Assembly: GCF_900104675.1 (NCBI RefSeq)
Contig: NZ_LT629945.1
Coordinates: 2,222,756-2,286,755, forward strand
From: Angelakisella massiliensis
Lineage (GTDB): Bacteria; Bacillota; Clostridia; Oscillospirales; Ruminococcaceae
Direction of reading: 5' to 3'
Length of the DNA: 64,000 nt
The stretch's first letter is position 1. Each line of letters begins with the position of its first letter. The position numbers and the translations under genes are program-made. A model generated the notes under the pieces. It was not told the origin of the DNA, made no database searches, and worked only from the letters and a program-made list of their open reading frames with translations. Shown here one piece after another: positions 27,515 to 35,978 of this stretch.

Positions 27515-27860
27515 ACTTTCTTCTTTCTCCCTTTCAGAAAGGCTCCTTGAAGATGGATTCCAAACCATCCTCACGGAGCCTTTCATTGCTGAAAGAAAAA
27601 GCTTGAGCACATCTCGGTCCAAGCCCTTGCCGACAGAAAACTGGAACCCCTCATATTTCTCTTGGTCGGAAAACCGATCCGCCCCCCAAAAGCAGGAGCA
27701 CGTCCTGATCCCAGTCCTGGTGGGCAAAACTTAAATATCTTCTATTTTTCCTGATATGGAAAACTCACCTAAGCCAAAGAAAGAAGTGAAGGCGACTTTG
27801 CCCCAGTCCTGGCCCATAAAAAGCCCAACCTCTTATATTTCTCTGCAAGCGGACGCTTAT
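27515..27860. other. Degenerate intergenic sequence after the glycoside operon
   Basis: About 346 bases with no convincing gene. Two loosely similar stretches (around 27700-27725 and 27800-27825, both containing CCCAGTCCTGG) suggest decayed duplicated sequence. It ends at the hairpin CCCCCGC-AAA-GCGGGGG (27861-27876), which probably marks an end of the first IS200-like remnant. Confidence 0.5.
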
Positions 27861-27921
27861 CCCCCGCAAAGCGGGGGGTATTTCCGTTTCAGGCATAGCC
27901 TTAATACTACACGCATAGGAT

Positions 27922-28390
27922 TTACTTGCTACCCGTAAACGGGTCTCTGGGATCGTAAAGACTTATTTGATCACTTTCCAGGTCCATCTTTCATTGATTC
28001 TCGACATACTCTTTTATTGCTTTTGTATTCTTTCCTACTGTGTCCACGTAATATCCTTTGCACTAAAATTCATGGTTCCCATATGCAAACTTCATATTCC
28101 CAAACTTTTGAAATATCATGAAACTGCTTTTTCCCTTGAAGTATCCCATAAATCCCGATACACTCATTTTTGAGGGGATACTTAGAAGCAAATGGATGTG
28201 ATCTGGACATACTTCTTCCTCTATGATCTCAACCCCCTTCCATTGACACAGTGTTCTGATGATATCTCTTATTGCTGCTCTTTTTTCGTTATAGAATACT
28301 TTTCTTTTGTACTTTGGTACAAATACCACATGATATTTATAATTCCACTTCGTATGTGTCAGACTGTTTATGACGTTATTTTGCTCTGTC
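27922..28390 (-). pseudogene. Decayed IS200-type transposase gene (tnpA)
   Basis: Minus-strand reading gives an almost full IS200 transposase: NSLTHTKWNYKYHVVFVPKY, CPDHIHLLLSIPSK with the HUH histidines, GYFKGKSS, and GYYVDTVGKNTK with the catalytic Tyr. In-frame stops interrupt it: a TAG after NHEF where relatives have Trp, and a TGA after EYVENQ. No start codon is visible behind the AGGAGG site. The 267-base open stretch 28063-28329 is only the uninterrupted middle. It resembles but differs from the intact copy at 28739-29215, so it is an older, independent insertion. Confidence 0.9.
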
Positions 28391-28450
28391 CTCCTAATGT
28401 GTTTTTCGGCGTAACTGGCAGGTCACGCTTTTACTTTGACACATTAGGAG
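28391..28450. repeat. 11-bp inverted repeat beside the IS200 remnant
   Basis: CTCCTAATGTG (28391-28401) and CACATTAGGAG (28440-28450) flank 38 bases and are followed by CTTTTTT. It may be the terminal hairpin region of the decayed element or a terminator. A second small hairpin, AACCACGC/GCGTGGTT (28485-28508), lies just beyond. Confidence 0.65.
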
Positions 28451-28636
28451 CTTTTTTATCTTTTCCACCGCTTAACCTCTTTTGAACCACGCGACTATTT
28501 GCGTGGTTTTCTTTACACAAAAAGGCCCTCTACCTTTGGTGAACACCGATAAGGAAGTATTAAAAACATACTAACTTAACGGCTGACAAACAGGTGCTGC
28601 TAGTCAGGACCCCCGGCTAAGCCGGGGGCTTGGGAT

Positions 28637-28732
28637 AGCCCTAGAAGGGCATGATACGGACAACGCCCCTAAAGGGGCCACGAATGGGTCGGCCAACTGC
28701 ATTGCTGACTCATGGCGGGCCCCTGAAGGGGC
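28637..28732. repeat. Run of three small G/C hairpins downstream of tnpA
   Basis: GCCC-TAGAA-GGGC (28637-28650), GCCCCTAAAGGGGC (28665-28678) and GCCCCTGAAGGGGC (28719-28732) lie between the element's end hairpin and the tnpA stop codon. They would fold in the 3' untranslated part of the transposase mRNA. Confidence 0.75.
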
Positions 28733-28738
28733 GTTCCT

Positions 28739-29215
28739 TTACGCCTTGGTATTCTTGCTACCCGTAAACGGGTCTATGAACTCCTTTAAACTCATTTGAT
28801 CCGCTATCTGGTCTGTCTCTAACTGTTGTTTGATGTATTCCTGTATTTGCTTTTTATTTCGCCCCACTGTATCTACATAATATCCTCTTGCCCAGAAATG
28901 TCTGTCCCTATACTTATACTTCAGATTCGCATGTCTGTCGAAGATCATTAAACTGCTTTTTCCTTTGAGATATCCCATAATTTGTGATACACTATACTTC
29001 GGTGGAATACTCAGAAGCATATGGATATGATCTGGGCACGCTTGTGCTTCTATAATTTCCACTCCCTTTTGCTCACACAGCTTTCGCAGTATTTGTCCGA
29101 TATCTTTCCTGATCTGACCATATATTGCCATTCGCCGGTACTTTGGCGCAAATACCACATGATATTGGCATCTCCATCTTGTGTGCTGCAAACTTTCTAT
29201 ATCTTTTTCTTTCAT
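28739..29215 (-). CDS. tnpA: IS200/IS605 family Y1 transposase TnpA
   Basis: A 158-residue single-strand transposase. It has the HUH pair in CPDHIHMLLSIP, the catalytic Tyr in GYYVDTVGRNKKQIQ, and HTRWRCQYHVVFAPKYRR near the N-terminus. The reading frame is intact, with an AGGAGG site upstream. The leader of the mRNA contains a 14-base stretch (complement of 29242-29255) complementary to one in the 3' part (28688-28701), which could hide the start or stabilise the transcript; IS200 transposase genes are known to be strongly repressed at translation. Confidence 0.94.
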   Translation of the reverse strand: MKEKDIESLQHTRWRCQYHVVFAPKYRRMAIYGQIRKDIGQILRKLCEQKGVEIIEAQACPDHIHMLLSIPPKYSVSQIMGYLKGKSSLMIFDRHANLKYKYRDRHFWARGYYVDTVGRNKKQIQEYIKQQLETDQIADQMSLKEFIDPFTGSKNTKA

Positions 29216-29353
29216 AGAAAAGACCTCCTGGTTCTTTATTGTTGCAGTTGGCCGACCGCAACTCTATTCTACCAGAAGGTTTTTTCACTATATAATTTCT
29301 TTTACTCTCCCCGGCTTAGCCGGGGGTTCTCTTTTCGCTAAAGCATACTAAAA

Positions 29354-29392
29354 GAACGCTCATGATTCTCAATTGTAGAATCATGAGCGTTC
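29354..29392. terminator. Bidirectional terminator with 16-bp perfect stem
   Basis: GAACGCTCATGATTCT and its exact complement flank a seven-base loop. T-rich sequence follows on both strands (TCCTTATTTTTT on plus, TTTTAG on minus). It ends the minus-strand ORF at 29396 and insulates the IS element. Confidence 0.85.
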
Positions 29393-29395
29393 TCC

Positions 29396-29632
29396 TTATT
29401 TTTTCTGGCCTTCTTTTATAGCCATGGCAATTTTTCGTTTATGATTCTTTATTAAGGCATCTGCTTCTTGATCGTTGAGCTTCAATATTCCCTTTGCCTT
29501 TTTTGCATAGTCAATAAACGTTTGTTTTTCGTCATTACGAGAATAAATACTATATAATTCTTTTGCTGATATATGCCTACCTTTAGATGATGTCCAATTA
29601 CTGCGTCCAATGGTATGAGCTTTTCGACGCAT
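29396..29632 (-). pseudogene. Orphan C-terminal fragment of unrecognised basic protein
   Basis: A 79-codon frame starting MRRKAHTIGRSNWTSSKG and ending IAMAIKEGQKK. The frame continues open upstream to 29788, but that part runs through a terminator hairpin and is unlikely to be translated. No ribosome binding site precedes the Met. The protein is lysine-rich and helical (TFIDYAKKAKGILKL). I cannot assign a family; it reads like the tail of a larger nucleic-acid-binding protein. Its 3' end is closed by a terminator, so it may be a remnant of a gene truncated by tRNA-linked insertion. Confidence 0.4.
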
Positions 29633-29694
29633 CCTGTAATAATATTTTGTTATTGCACGTGGCCTTATTATGAATTTTTGGGGGTATATAAAAA

Positions 29695-29741
29695 CAGCGC
29701 CCTTTTTGAAATGCAAAATCAAAAAGGGCGCTGGGATTTTT
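29695..29741. terminator. Bidirectional terminator downstream of the tRNA cluster
   Basis: CAGCGCCCTTTTTGA pairs with TCAAAAAGGGCGCTG across a short loop. T tracts follow on both strands (GATTTTTTC on plus, GTTTTTATA on minus). Confidence 0.85.
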
Positions 29742-29844
29742 TCTGAAAACAAAAGGTTCGAATCATGCCAGTGCCTAAAATCGGCCATAGGCGATCTTTT
29801 GTTTCAGAGCTGAAATTTGGGACACAAAAACCCCGGAAAAGGGC

Positions 29845-29874
29845 GATCGGATGCGGGTTTATCCGCATCCGATC
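29845..29874 (-). terminator. Terminator hairpin after tRNA-Gln
   Basis: GATCGGATGCGG pairs perfectly with CCGCATCCGATC around six bases. On the minus strand it is followed by CGCCCTTTTCC, about 20 bases after the tRNA-Gln CCA end. Confidence 0.75.
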
Positions 29875-29894
29875 TAAAGTGTTCCCACTTGATG

Positions 29895-29968
29895 GTTGGG
29901 CTGGCAGGATTCGGACCTGCGGGATGGTAGAGTCAAAGTCTACTGCCTTACCGCTTGGCTACAGCCCA
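29895..29968 (-). tRNA. tRNA-Gln (anticodon TTG)
   Basis: The minus-strand sequence folds as a tRNA starting TGGGCTGTAGCCAAGCGG. The anticodon arm GTAGA-CTTTGAC-TCTAC gives anticodon TTG, the T arm has GGTCCGAATCC, and CCA is encoded. Last of four genes in the operon. Confidence 0.96.
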
Positions 29969-30025
29969 GAATAGAAAATGGGATTAGGCCAAGAGATGAC
30001 CTCTTAAAAACCTAATCCCATATGT

Positions 30026-30103
30026 TGGGGTGGATAGTGGAATTCGAATCCACGACCTCCAGAGCCACAATCTGGCGCGCTAACCAACTGCGCTATACCC
30101 ACC
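30026..30103 (-). tRNA. tRNA-His (anticodon GTG)
   Basis: Minus-strand tRNA with anticodon arm CCAGA-TTGTGGC-TCTGG (GTG), the extra 5' G typical of tRNA-His ahead of GTGGGTA, T arm GGATTCGAATTCC, and encoded CCA. Confidence 0.96.
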
Positions 30104-30154
30104 ATATATGCACACATCTGATGATGTATGTATCAAGTTGTCGCAAGGGAAAAG

Positions 30155-30231
30155 TGGTGCGCCAGAAGGGACTCGAACCCCTGGCCTACTGCTTAGAAGG
30201 CAGTTGCTCTATCCAGCTGAGCTACTGGCGC
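30155..30231 (-). tRNA. tRNA-Arg (anticodon TCT)
   Basis: Minus-strand tRNA starting GCGCCAGTAGCTCAGCTGG. Anticodon arm ACTGC-CTTCTAA-GCAGT gives TCT. T arm GGGGTTCGAGTCCC and encoded CCA are present. Confidence 0.96.
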
Positions 30232-30235
30232 ATAA

Positions 30236-30309
<74 letters not shown>

Positions 30310-30339
30310 AAGGACACATCACTTCAAGCGACGCGTTTT

Positions 30340-30368
30340 ATTTTATCAAACATTCTCTGCTTTGTCAA
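30340..30368 (-). promoter_or_regulatory. Promoter of the tRNA operon
   Basis: On the minus strand TTGACA (30363-30368) and TAAAAT (30340-30345) are separated by 17 bases, about 30 bases before tRNA-Gly. Confidence 0.85.
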
Positions 30369-30701
30369 CAGCTTTTTCATTTTTTTACGCAATTTCTTTC
30401 CAGCTTTTTTATTCAACCAGAAAAAGGCTTGTATATCAAGAAATAAGCAGTCCAGCATTGTCTGGTTTTTTATCCTGCCTAAGCCCCGGAAAGCTCTGAT
30501 TTTGAGCCTTTAACAAATCTGTTTTCCCTCCTGTCCTGTAAGCAGAAGTTTTTATAGGATGGGAGGGCATCCTCAGACTGGCTGGCAGCGCAGCACTCCT
30601 TTTCCAAAGCATAAAGACGGAAAAACAGATTTCTTGGAAATGCATCCATTTTAAAAAACATTTTAAAACTTGTCTTTGGAAGATAACAATTCCCCGCTCC
30701 C
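30369..30701. other. Intergenic region with no supported gene
   Basis: About 330 bases between the tRNA promoter and the helicase gene. Short frames on the minus strand (70-96 codons) run from here toward the helicase 3' end but lack recognisable content. I see nothing firm. Confidence 0.5.
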
Positions 30702-32765
30702 TTATCCCAACATCTCAAACAGATCCTTCCGTTCCAGACTGTCAAAACCAAAGGTCTTTTTACCGACATGGCGGAAATGCACAGAAAATGTTTTTCGCTG
30801 GAGATTGATCTCTTCTATCGAGCCAGTACCAAAAATGACATGGGCAACTTCCATTCCCTGACGCAGCATCTTGCCATTGACGGCGAAAACGGTATTTTCC
30901 GCAAAAGGAAGGAACCGGCTTTCCAGCAAATCGTATCCCATTCCCACGCAGGGAGCAAAAACAGACAAAGTATTTTTGGCTCTGGTCATGGCGGTGTAGA
31001 AAAGGCGGGTCTCTTCTTCCAATGCAGCATGATCCCCCAAAATCTCATCATCCACAGCCTCTTTGGCTGGGAAAATTCCCTCCAGAGCGTCCCCAATGAT
31101 CACATGGTCATATTCCTGTCCTTTGGCCGAATGAACTGTAGACAAGCGGATAGCTGCGTCAGCATCATTTTGTCCCAACAGCTGTTCCGCTGACGGCAGC
31201 CAAAGCAGAAATTGTTCTGCGGAATGAAAATCCTCCGCCAGCTGTCTGAGTAATATCAGACGAAGAATATAGCTGTTGAGCTGATAGGTTGTGGCATCGC
31301 GCCGCTCCAGGAACTCCAGATATCCCAGCTGATCCACAATTGTACGGATTTGTACTTCCGGTGCTTTTCCCCGCATCTTTTGCAGCATTCTATCGGTGTA
31401 AAGTATTTTACCTGTACGCTTATTTACTGCCGTATCATGGTCCACAATCCACCGCAGATAGGAATCTCTCTTCTCCTCCAGCGCCCTTTGCACGGTTTCT
31501 CTGGAGATGCCGCATCCCAGCAGCGGGTATGCCCGGCGAAAATAGTCTGGATTGGAGGGGTCCAACGCCAGACGAAGGAGAGCGGAAATATCCCTGGTGA
31601 TAAAGTCAGCGCCATATCCCAGCTTGCTTTCACTGGCAGAGTATGGAATCCCTTTCTTTCTGAGGATTCTGGCCACGCCCATACCAGTATAAGAAGAGCG
31701 GTACAAAACCGCACAGCTTCCCTGTCGGCTGAGCCCAATAGCCAGCTGAGCAATGGCTTCGTATTCCTGTTCCAGGGTACAATCCCGATACAAGCGCACC
31801 TGTTCCCCCTCCTCACGGCTGGTGAAGATCGCTTTGGGATACCGGCTGCTGTTATGGCGGATGAGCTTGTCCGCGGCGGAAACAATACTGCTGGTGCTGC
31901 GATAGTTTTCCTCCAGCTTCATCAGATGTCCATCGGGAAAGGTCTCAAAAAATTCCAGCATTCCCTGAGGATAGGCACCCCGAAAGCCATAGATACTCTG
32001 GTCCTCGTCCCCCACCAGAAAGAGGCTCCCCTCTGTCAGCAATTTCAGCAGTTCATACTGAATTTTGGAAATATCCTGGGCCTCATCCACCAAAATATGG
32101 TCATAGCGCTGGCGGGTACGCTGCAAAAGCACAGGATAACGTTTCAGTGCAGTAACGGAAAACAGCAGCATGTCATCAAAATCCATGAGATTTTCATTAC
32201 GCTTGACCTCAATATACCGCTGATAAAGCCGCGCAAAATTTTCCAGGGAAAAGCGGGCCTGCACATCTACCGCTTTAGCCCCCATATTGACGGTATAGCT
32301 GATGGCGCTGGAGAGGCGATTGAGCTGTTCCTCCCCGATAAACTCCCCTGTCAGCTCTCTATAGATACTGGACAGCAGCCGTTCCCGGCCACCTTTCTCC
32401 CCTTCCAGCAAAGTGGGCATTTTGGAGCCTTTCCAGCTGGCGTAATCCCGCAGCAGGTGGAAGCAAAAGCTGTGAACGGTGGAAAAACGGGGCTGCGGCA
32501 GCTTGAGGGGATCAAAGAGCTTGTTCCATCTGACCAGCATATCTTTGGCAGACTCCCGATTGAAGGTAAGCACCAGGATCCGCCGGGGATCTGCCCCGGT
32601 ATTCTTCAGCAAATGGGCGACGCGGGAGGTGAGGACGGTCGTTTTGCCGGCCCCCGGCACTGCCAGCAGTAAAATTCTGCCCACCGGGGCCTCCACCGCT
32701 TCCCGCTGCTGCTGAGATAAGAAAATATGCTGCTGTGCACTCAGATAATCAGGGACTGAAAACAT
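30702..32765 (-). CDS. UvrD/PcrA-like superfamily 1 DNA helicase
   Basis: A 687-residue ATP-dependent 3'-5' helicase. The motifs are in order: Q motif LSQQQREAV, Walker A AVPGAGKTT, motif Ia TFNRESAKDM, motif II HILVDEAQD, motif III GDEDQSIYGFRGA, motif IV region ENYRST, motif V VHSAKGQEYD and motif VI FYTAMTRAK. The C-terminus carries a small domain starting VAHVIFGTGSIEEIN, like the PcrA/UvrD tail that contacts RNA polymerase. It is shorter than canonical PcrA (about 740), so it may be a paralogue and no symbol is assigned. A likely role is DNA repair or removing roadblocks. Confidence 0.92.
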   Translation of the reverse strand: MFSVPDYLSAQQHIFLSQQQREAVEAPVGRILLLAVPGAGKTTVLTSRVAHLLKNTGADPRRILVLTFNRESAKDMLVRWNKLFDPLKLPQPRFSTVHSFCFHLLRDYASWKGSKMPTLLEGEKGGRERLLSSIYRELTGEFIGEEQLNRLSSAISYTVNMGAKAVDVQARFSLENFARLYQRYIEVKRNENLMDFDDMLLFSVTALKRYPVLLQRTRQRYDHILVDEAQDISKIQYELLKLLTEGSLFLVGDEDQSIYGFRGAYPQGMLEFFETFPDGHLMKLEENYRSTSSIVSAADKLIRHNSSRYPKAIFTSREEGEQVRLYRDCTLEQEYEAIAQLAIGLSRQGSCAVLYRSSYTGMGVARILRKKGIPYSASESKLGYGADFITRDISALLRLALDPSNPDYFRRAYPLLGCGISRETVQRALEEKRDSYLRWIVDHDTAVNKRTGKILYTDRMLQKMRGKAPEVQIRTIVDQLGYLEFLERRDATTYQLNSYILRLILLRQLAEDFHSAEQFLLWLPSAEQLLGQNDADAAIRLSTVHSAKGQEYDHVIIGDALEGIFPAKEAVDDEILGDHAALEEETRLFYTAMTRAKNTLSVFAPCVGMGYDLLESRFLPFAENTVFAVNGKMLRQGMEVAHVIFGTGSIEEINLQRKTFSVHFRHVGKKTFGFDSLERKDLFEMLG

Positions 32766-32792
32766 AGGGTTGGAAATTTCCCTCCTCCGCGA

Positions 32793-32828
32793 AAAAACAA
32801 CTGCCGCTCCAGCACAGAAAGCGGCAGC
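32793..32828 (-). terminator. Terminator after the AI-2E transporter gene
   Basis: On the minus strand CTGCCGCT and AGCGGCAG form a stem followed by TTGTTTTTTC, separating the permease gene from the downstream helicase gene. Confidence 0.85.
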
Positions 32829-32844
32829 TGTCCCATAAAACCAA

Positions 32845-34041
32845 TTATTTTTTCTTTTTCCTGTCGGTCAGCAGCTGATGGCGGGCCGAAGCGTAATCGG
32901 ATACCTGGGTGGAAAGTCCTTTTTTCTCCAGACGCCAGCTGAAGAATTCTCTGGCCAGGCCGAAGAGAACCGCCAGCAGCGGCACACCAATGATCATACC
33001 CACAAAGCCATACAGTCCGCCGAAGAGGAGAATGGCAAAGATGACCCACATGGCACTCAAACCGGTGGATTGTCCCAGGATAGCCGGCCCCAGGATATTG
33101 CCGTCAAACTGCTGAAGCACCAGCACGAACAGGGCAAAGCCCAACGCCTGGGCGGGACCGCCGCCGATGAGCACCAGCAGGATACCGGGGATGGCACCGA
33201 TAAAGGGGCCGAAATAAGGGATGATGTTGGTCACGCCCACGATGAGGCTGACCAGTGTAATAAAGGGCATCTTGAAGATCCACATACCAATGCCGCACAG
33301 GATGCCGATGATGAGAGAATCGATGATCTTGCCGATGATGAAGCCGCTGAACTTTTCATTGCTGTCATGGGCGATATCGATCAGGCGGCAGACCATCCGC
33401 TCAGGAAAGAGGGCGTAGAGGATCTGCTTGCACTGTGCGAAGAGGGTCTCCTTGTTGGCCAGCATATACAGCGAGATGATGGCTCCCATGATCAGGTCGA
33501 TGACGCCGGAGGTCACCCGAGTGGTGAGGCTGACCGCCTGGAGCATGGTCGTTACCACAAAGGAGGTAATGCCCTGGACAAACTGGTCGATAGCCTTGCC
33601 CACCTCTTCCGAGAACAGCTCCTCAGGAATCATGGCCGTCAGCTCCGAAACGATGGTATCCACCTGAGTGGAATAGAAGGCAATATTTTTAGCGATTGCG
33701 GTGACGCTTTCGGCCAGGGTGGGGATGACCACCAGAAAAAAGATGACCGCCACAAACAGGGACAGCAGATAAGCCAGCAGCAGCGCCAGATTTCTGCGCA
33801 TCCGCCCCGACAGCTTCTGTCCCGGCAGCCGCCGCTCAAAAAAGACCATAAGGGGATTAAGCAGAAAAGCGATGCCAAAGCCATAAACAAAGGGCACCAG
33901 ATAAGCGAAAATGGTTTTGACCAATCCCCATACCTTTTCGTAATTGACGGCAAACATTCCAAACAGGATGGATGCCGCAATGACCAGGAAGGCATAAATG
34001 GCGATGGTAGTGTAACGAGGCTCCCAGTCGAATCGTTTCAT
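32845..34041 (-). CDS. AI-2E family transporter (PF01594-type permease)
   Basis: A 398-residue membrane protein with about eight helices, including YAFLVIAASILFGMF, FVYGFGIAFLLNPLMVFFE and the family core GVTNIIPYFGPFIGAIPGILL. The region LSAMWVIFAILLFGGLYGFVG and GVPLLAVLF near the C-terminus is also typical. Members range from proposed AI-2 exporters to Na+/H+ antiporters, so the substrate is open. ATG 34041 is preferred, with AAAGGAAC upstream. It lies 14 bases after the ABC-F gene and is probably cotranscribed. Confidence 0.9.
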   Translation of the reverse strand: MKRFDWEPRYTTIAIYAFLVIAASILFGMFAVNYEKVWGLVKTIFAYLVPFVYGFGIAFLLNPLMVFFERRLPGQKLSGRMRRNLALLLAYLLSLFVAVIFFLVVIPTLAESVTAIAKNIAFYSTQVDTIVSELTAMIPEELFSEEVGKAIDQFVQGITSFVVTTMLQAVSLTTRVTSGVIDLIMGAIISLYMLANKETLFAQCKQILYALFPERMVCRLIDIAHDSNEKFSGFIIGKIIDSLIIGILCGIGMWIFKMPFITLVSLIVGVTNIIPYFGPFIGAIPGILLVLIGGGPAQALGFALFVLVLQQFDGNILGPAILGQSTGLSAMWVIFAILLFGGLYGFVGMIIGVPLLAVLFGLAREFFSWRLEKKGLSTQVSDYASARHQLLTDRKKKK

Positions 34042-34055
34042 TCCATGTTCCTTTC

Positions 34056-35978
34056 TTACTGTTCTTGGGCCTGCTCCTCCAGCAGCAGCCAATGGTCCAT
34101 ACATTCCTCCAACTGCTGCTGCTTCTCCTGCTGCTGAGCGCACAGCTCCTGAAGGAGAAGATAGTCCGCGGCGGTTTCCGGCAGCGCCAGCTGACGCTGG
34201 ATGTCCGCCAGCTCCTGTTCCAGAGCGGCAATGGCCTTTTCGGTCTCAGCGTGGTCCTTCCGCCGCTGCGCCTCCTCCCGGCGGGCTTCCTTTCCTCTGC
34301 GGTAGGCGGCCTTTTGAGGAGAATCAGGCTTTTGCTCGGCAGCCGGTTCCTTTTTGGAAACGGAATGCTCCACCTTTGCTTTCAGATATGCGGTGTAGCC
34401 CCCTTTATAGGCTGTCAGGATACCGTCCTCCAGCTCCATGATCCGGTTGGGCAGACGGTCCAGCAGATAACGGTCGTGGGAGATCATCACCAGTGTACCG
34501 GTGTAGGCGCTCAGGGCCTCCTCCAGTACCTCCTTGGTAGCCAGGTCCAGATGGTTGGTGGGCTCATCCAGCAGCAGGACGTTGGAATCCGCCAGGCAGA
34601 TGATGGCCAGCTTCAGCCGTGCCCGCTCTCCGCCGGAAAGCTGTCCCACCTGCTTGAAGGCGTCCTCTCCCGTCAGCCCCAGAGCCCCCAGCATGGAGCG
34701 CAGAGGCGTTTCATAGCTTCTGGGATAGTGCTTCCACATGGTATCCAGTACTGTCAGCTGCAAATCCAGGTTTTCGCTCCCCTGTTCGTAGTAAGACAGG
34801 CGCACACCACGTCCCCAATCCACCCGGCCTTTACAGCCCTCCGGGTGCATCAGGCACTTGAGCAGAGAGGTCTTTCCCGCGCCGTTGCCGCCGATAATGG
34901 CCACCTTGTCCCCGCGGGCCACCTCAAAATCCGCCTGAGGAATCAGGATTTTCCGCTGTTCCCCTTCCCCTACCGCTACTTCCAGACCAGAGACCCGCAG
35001 CACGTCCTTCACCGGCTCGCTGCTGTAATGCAGCCGGATCACCGGAGGCTTCAGCCGGGGCTTGGGGGCTTCCACCGGCTCCATCCGCTCCAGCATTTTC
35101 TGGCGGCTCTGAGCCATCTTGGTGGTGGAGGCCCGCACCAGATTTCTGGCTACATAATCCTCCAGCTTGGCCCGCTCCTCCTGCTGGGCCTCGTACAGCT
35201 TTTGCTGTCTTGCGTCCCTTTCCTTGCGCAGAGCCAGATACCGGGTATAGTTTCCGGGAAAAACCGTCAGCTCTCCCCGGTCCATCTCCCAGATCCTTGA
35301 GCACAGGCGGTCCAGGAAATACCGGTCATGGGAGACCACCAGCAGTCCTCCCTTGTAAGTGGACAGATAATCCTCCAGCCAGCCCAGGGTTTTGAAATCC
35401 AGATGGTTGGTGGGCTCGTCCAGAATCAGCAGCCGGGGCTCCTCCAGCAGCAGTTTGGCAATAGCCAGCCTGGTCTGTTCCCCGCCGCTGAGCTTGTCGA
35501 TGGTCTGGTCCTCGCTGAACTCCGAAAAGCCCATACCGGTAAGCACCGTGTTGATCTTCACATCCACATGGTACCCATCCCGGGCCAGGAAGCGGTCCTC
35601 CAGCAGATGATACCGCTCCTCCGCCTCCCTTCTACGGGGGCCCTCAGGCGCCTGGGCCATCTCCTCCGCGGCGGCCTGCATCTGTGCCTCCAACTCATAG
35701 ACGTCCGCAAACACCCGACGCATTTCTTCCCTGATGGTGTTGCCCTGACGCAGCCCGCTGTTCTGCCGCTGGTAACCGATGGTCAGGTCAGTGCCACGGG
35801 CCACCTCCCCTTCGTCCGCCTCCAGGCTTCCGGCAATGATGTTGAGCAGGGTGGTTTTTCCGGCGCCGTTGGCCCCTACCAGACCCACACGGTCATGATC
35901 CTCTATTTTTGCGGTCACGTTCTGAAAGATCAGATCGCTGCCATAGGATTTTTTAACATTCTGTAATGAGATGAGCAA
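34056..35978 (-). CDS. ABC-F family ATPase
   Basis: A 640-residue soluble protein with two nucleotide-binding domains and no membrane segment. NBD1 has GANGAGKTTLLNIIAG, LSGGEQTRLAIAK and LLILDEPTNHLD. NBD2 has GGNGAGKTSLLKCL, LSGGERARLKLA and LLLDEPTNHLD. An arm/linker of about 90 residues between them is rich in Arg/Glu. A C-terminal helical coiled coil (ALEQELADIQRQLAL) resembles Uup/YdiF-type proteins. ABC-F proteins act on the ribosome; whether this one is a housekeeping translation factor or gives antibiotic resistance cannot be told from sequence alone. Confidence 0.93.
   Translation of the reverse strand: MLISLQNVKKSYGSDLIFQNVTAKIEDHDRVGLVGANGAGKTTLLNIIAGSLEADEGEVARGTDLTIGYQRQNSGLRQGNTIREEMRRVFADVYELEAQMQAAAEEMAQAPEGPRRREAEERYHLLEDRFLARDGYHVDVKINTVLTGMGFSEFSEDQTIDKLSGGEQTRLAIAKLLLEEPRLLILDEPTNHLDFKTLGWLEDYLSTYKGGLLVVSHDRYFLDRLCSRIWEMDRGELTVFPGNYTRYLALRKERDARQQKLYEAQQEERAKLEDYVARNLVRASTTKMAQSRQKMLERMEPVEAPKPRLKPPVIRLHYSSEPVKDVLRVSGLEVAVGEGEQRKILIPQADFEVARGDKVAIIGGNGAGKTSLLKCLMHPEGCKGRVDWGRGVRLSYYEQGSENLDLQLTVLDTMWKHYPRSYETPLRSMLGALGLTGEDAFKQVGQLSGGERARLKLAIICLADSNVLLLDEPTNHLDLATKEVLEEALSAYTGTLVMISHDRYLLDRLPNRIMELEDGILTAYKGGYTAYLKAKVEHSVSKKEPAAEQKPDSPQKAAYRRGKEARREEAQRRKDHAETEKAIAALEQELADIQRQLALPETAADYLLLQELCAQQQEKQQQLEECMDHWLLLEEQAQEQ

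Larger units (their letters stand above)
28610..29326 (-). mobile_element. Intact IS200/IS605-like element carrying only tnpA
   Basis: The transposase gene is bracketed by near-identical terminal hairpins: 28610-28628 (CCCCCGGCTAAGCCGGGGG) and 29309-29326 (CCCCGGCTTAGCCGGGGG). Subterminal hairpins in place of terminal inverted repeats are the usual IS200/IS605 end structure. No tnpB is present. The exact cleavage points cannot be fixed by eye. Confidence 0.8.

Noticed and set aside
28610-28740. Tandem short hairpins considered as a CRISPR array
   Set aside because: The repeated units are 14-base palindromes at irregular spacing with no uniform spacers and no cas genes nearby.
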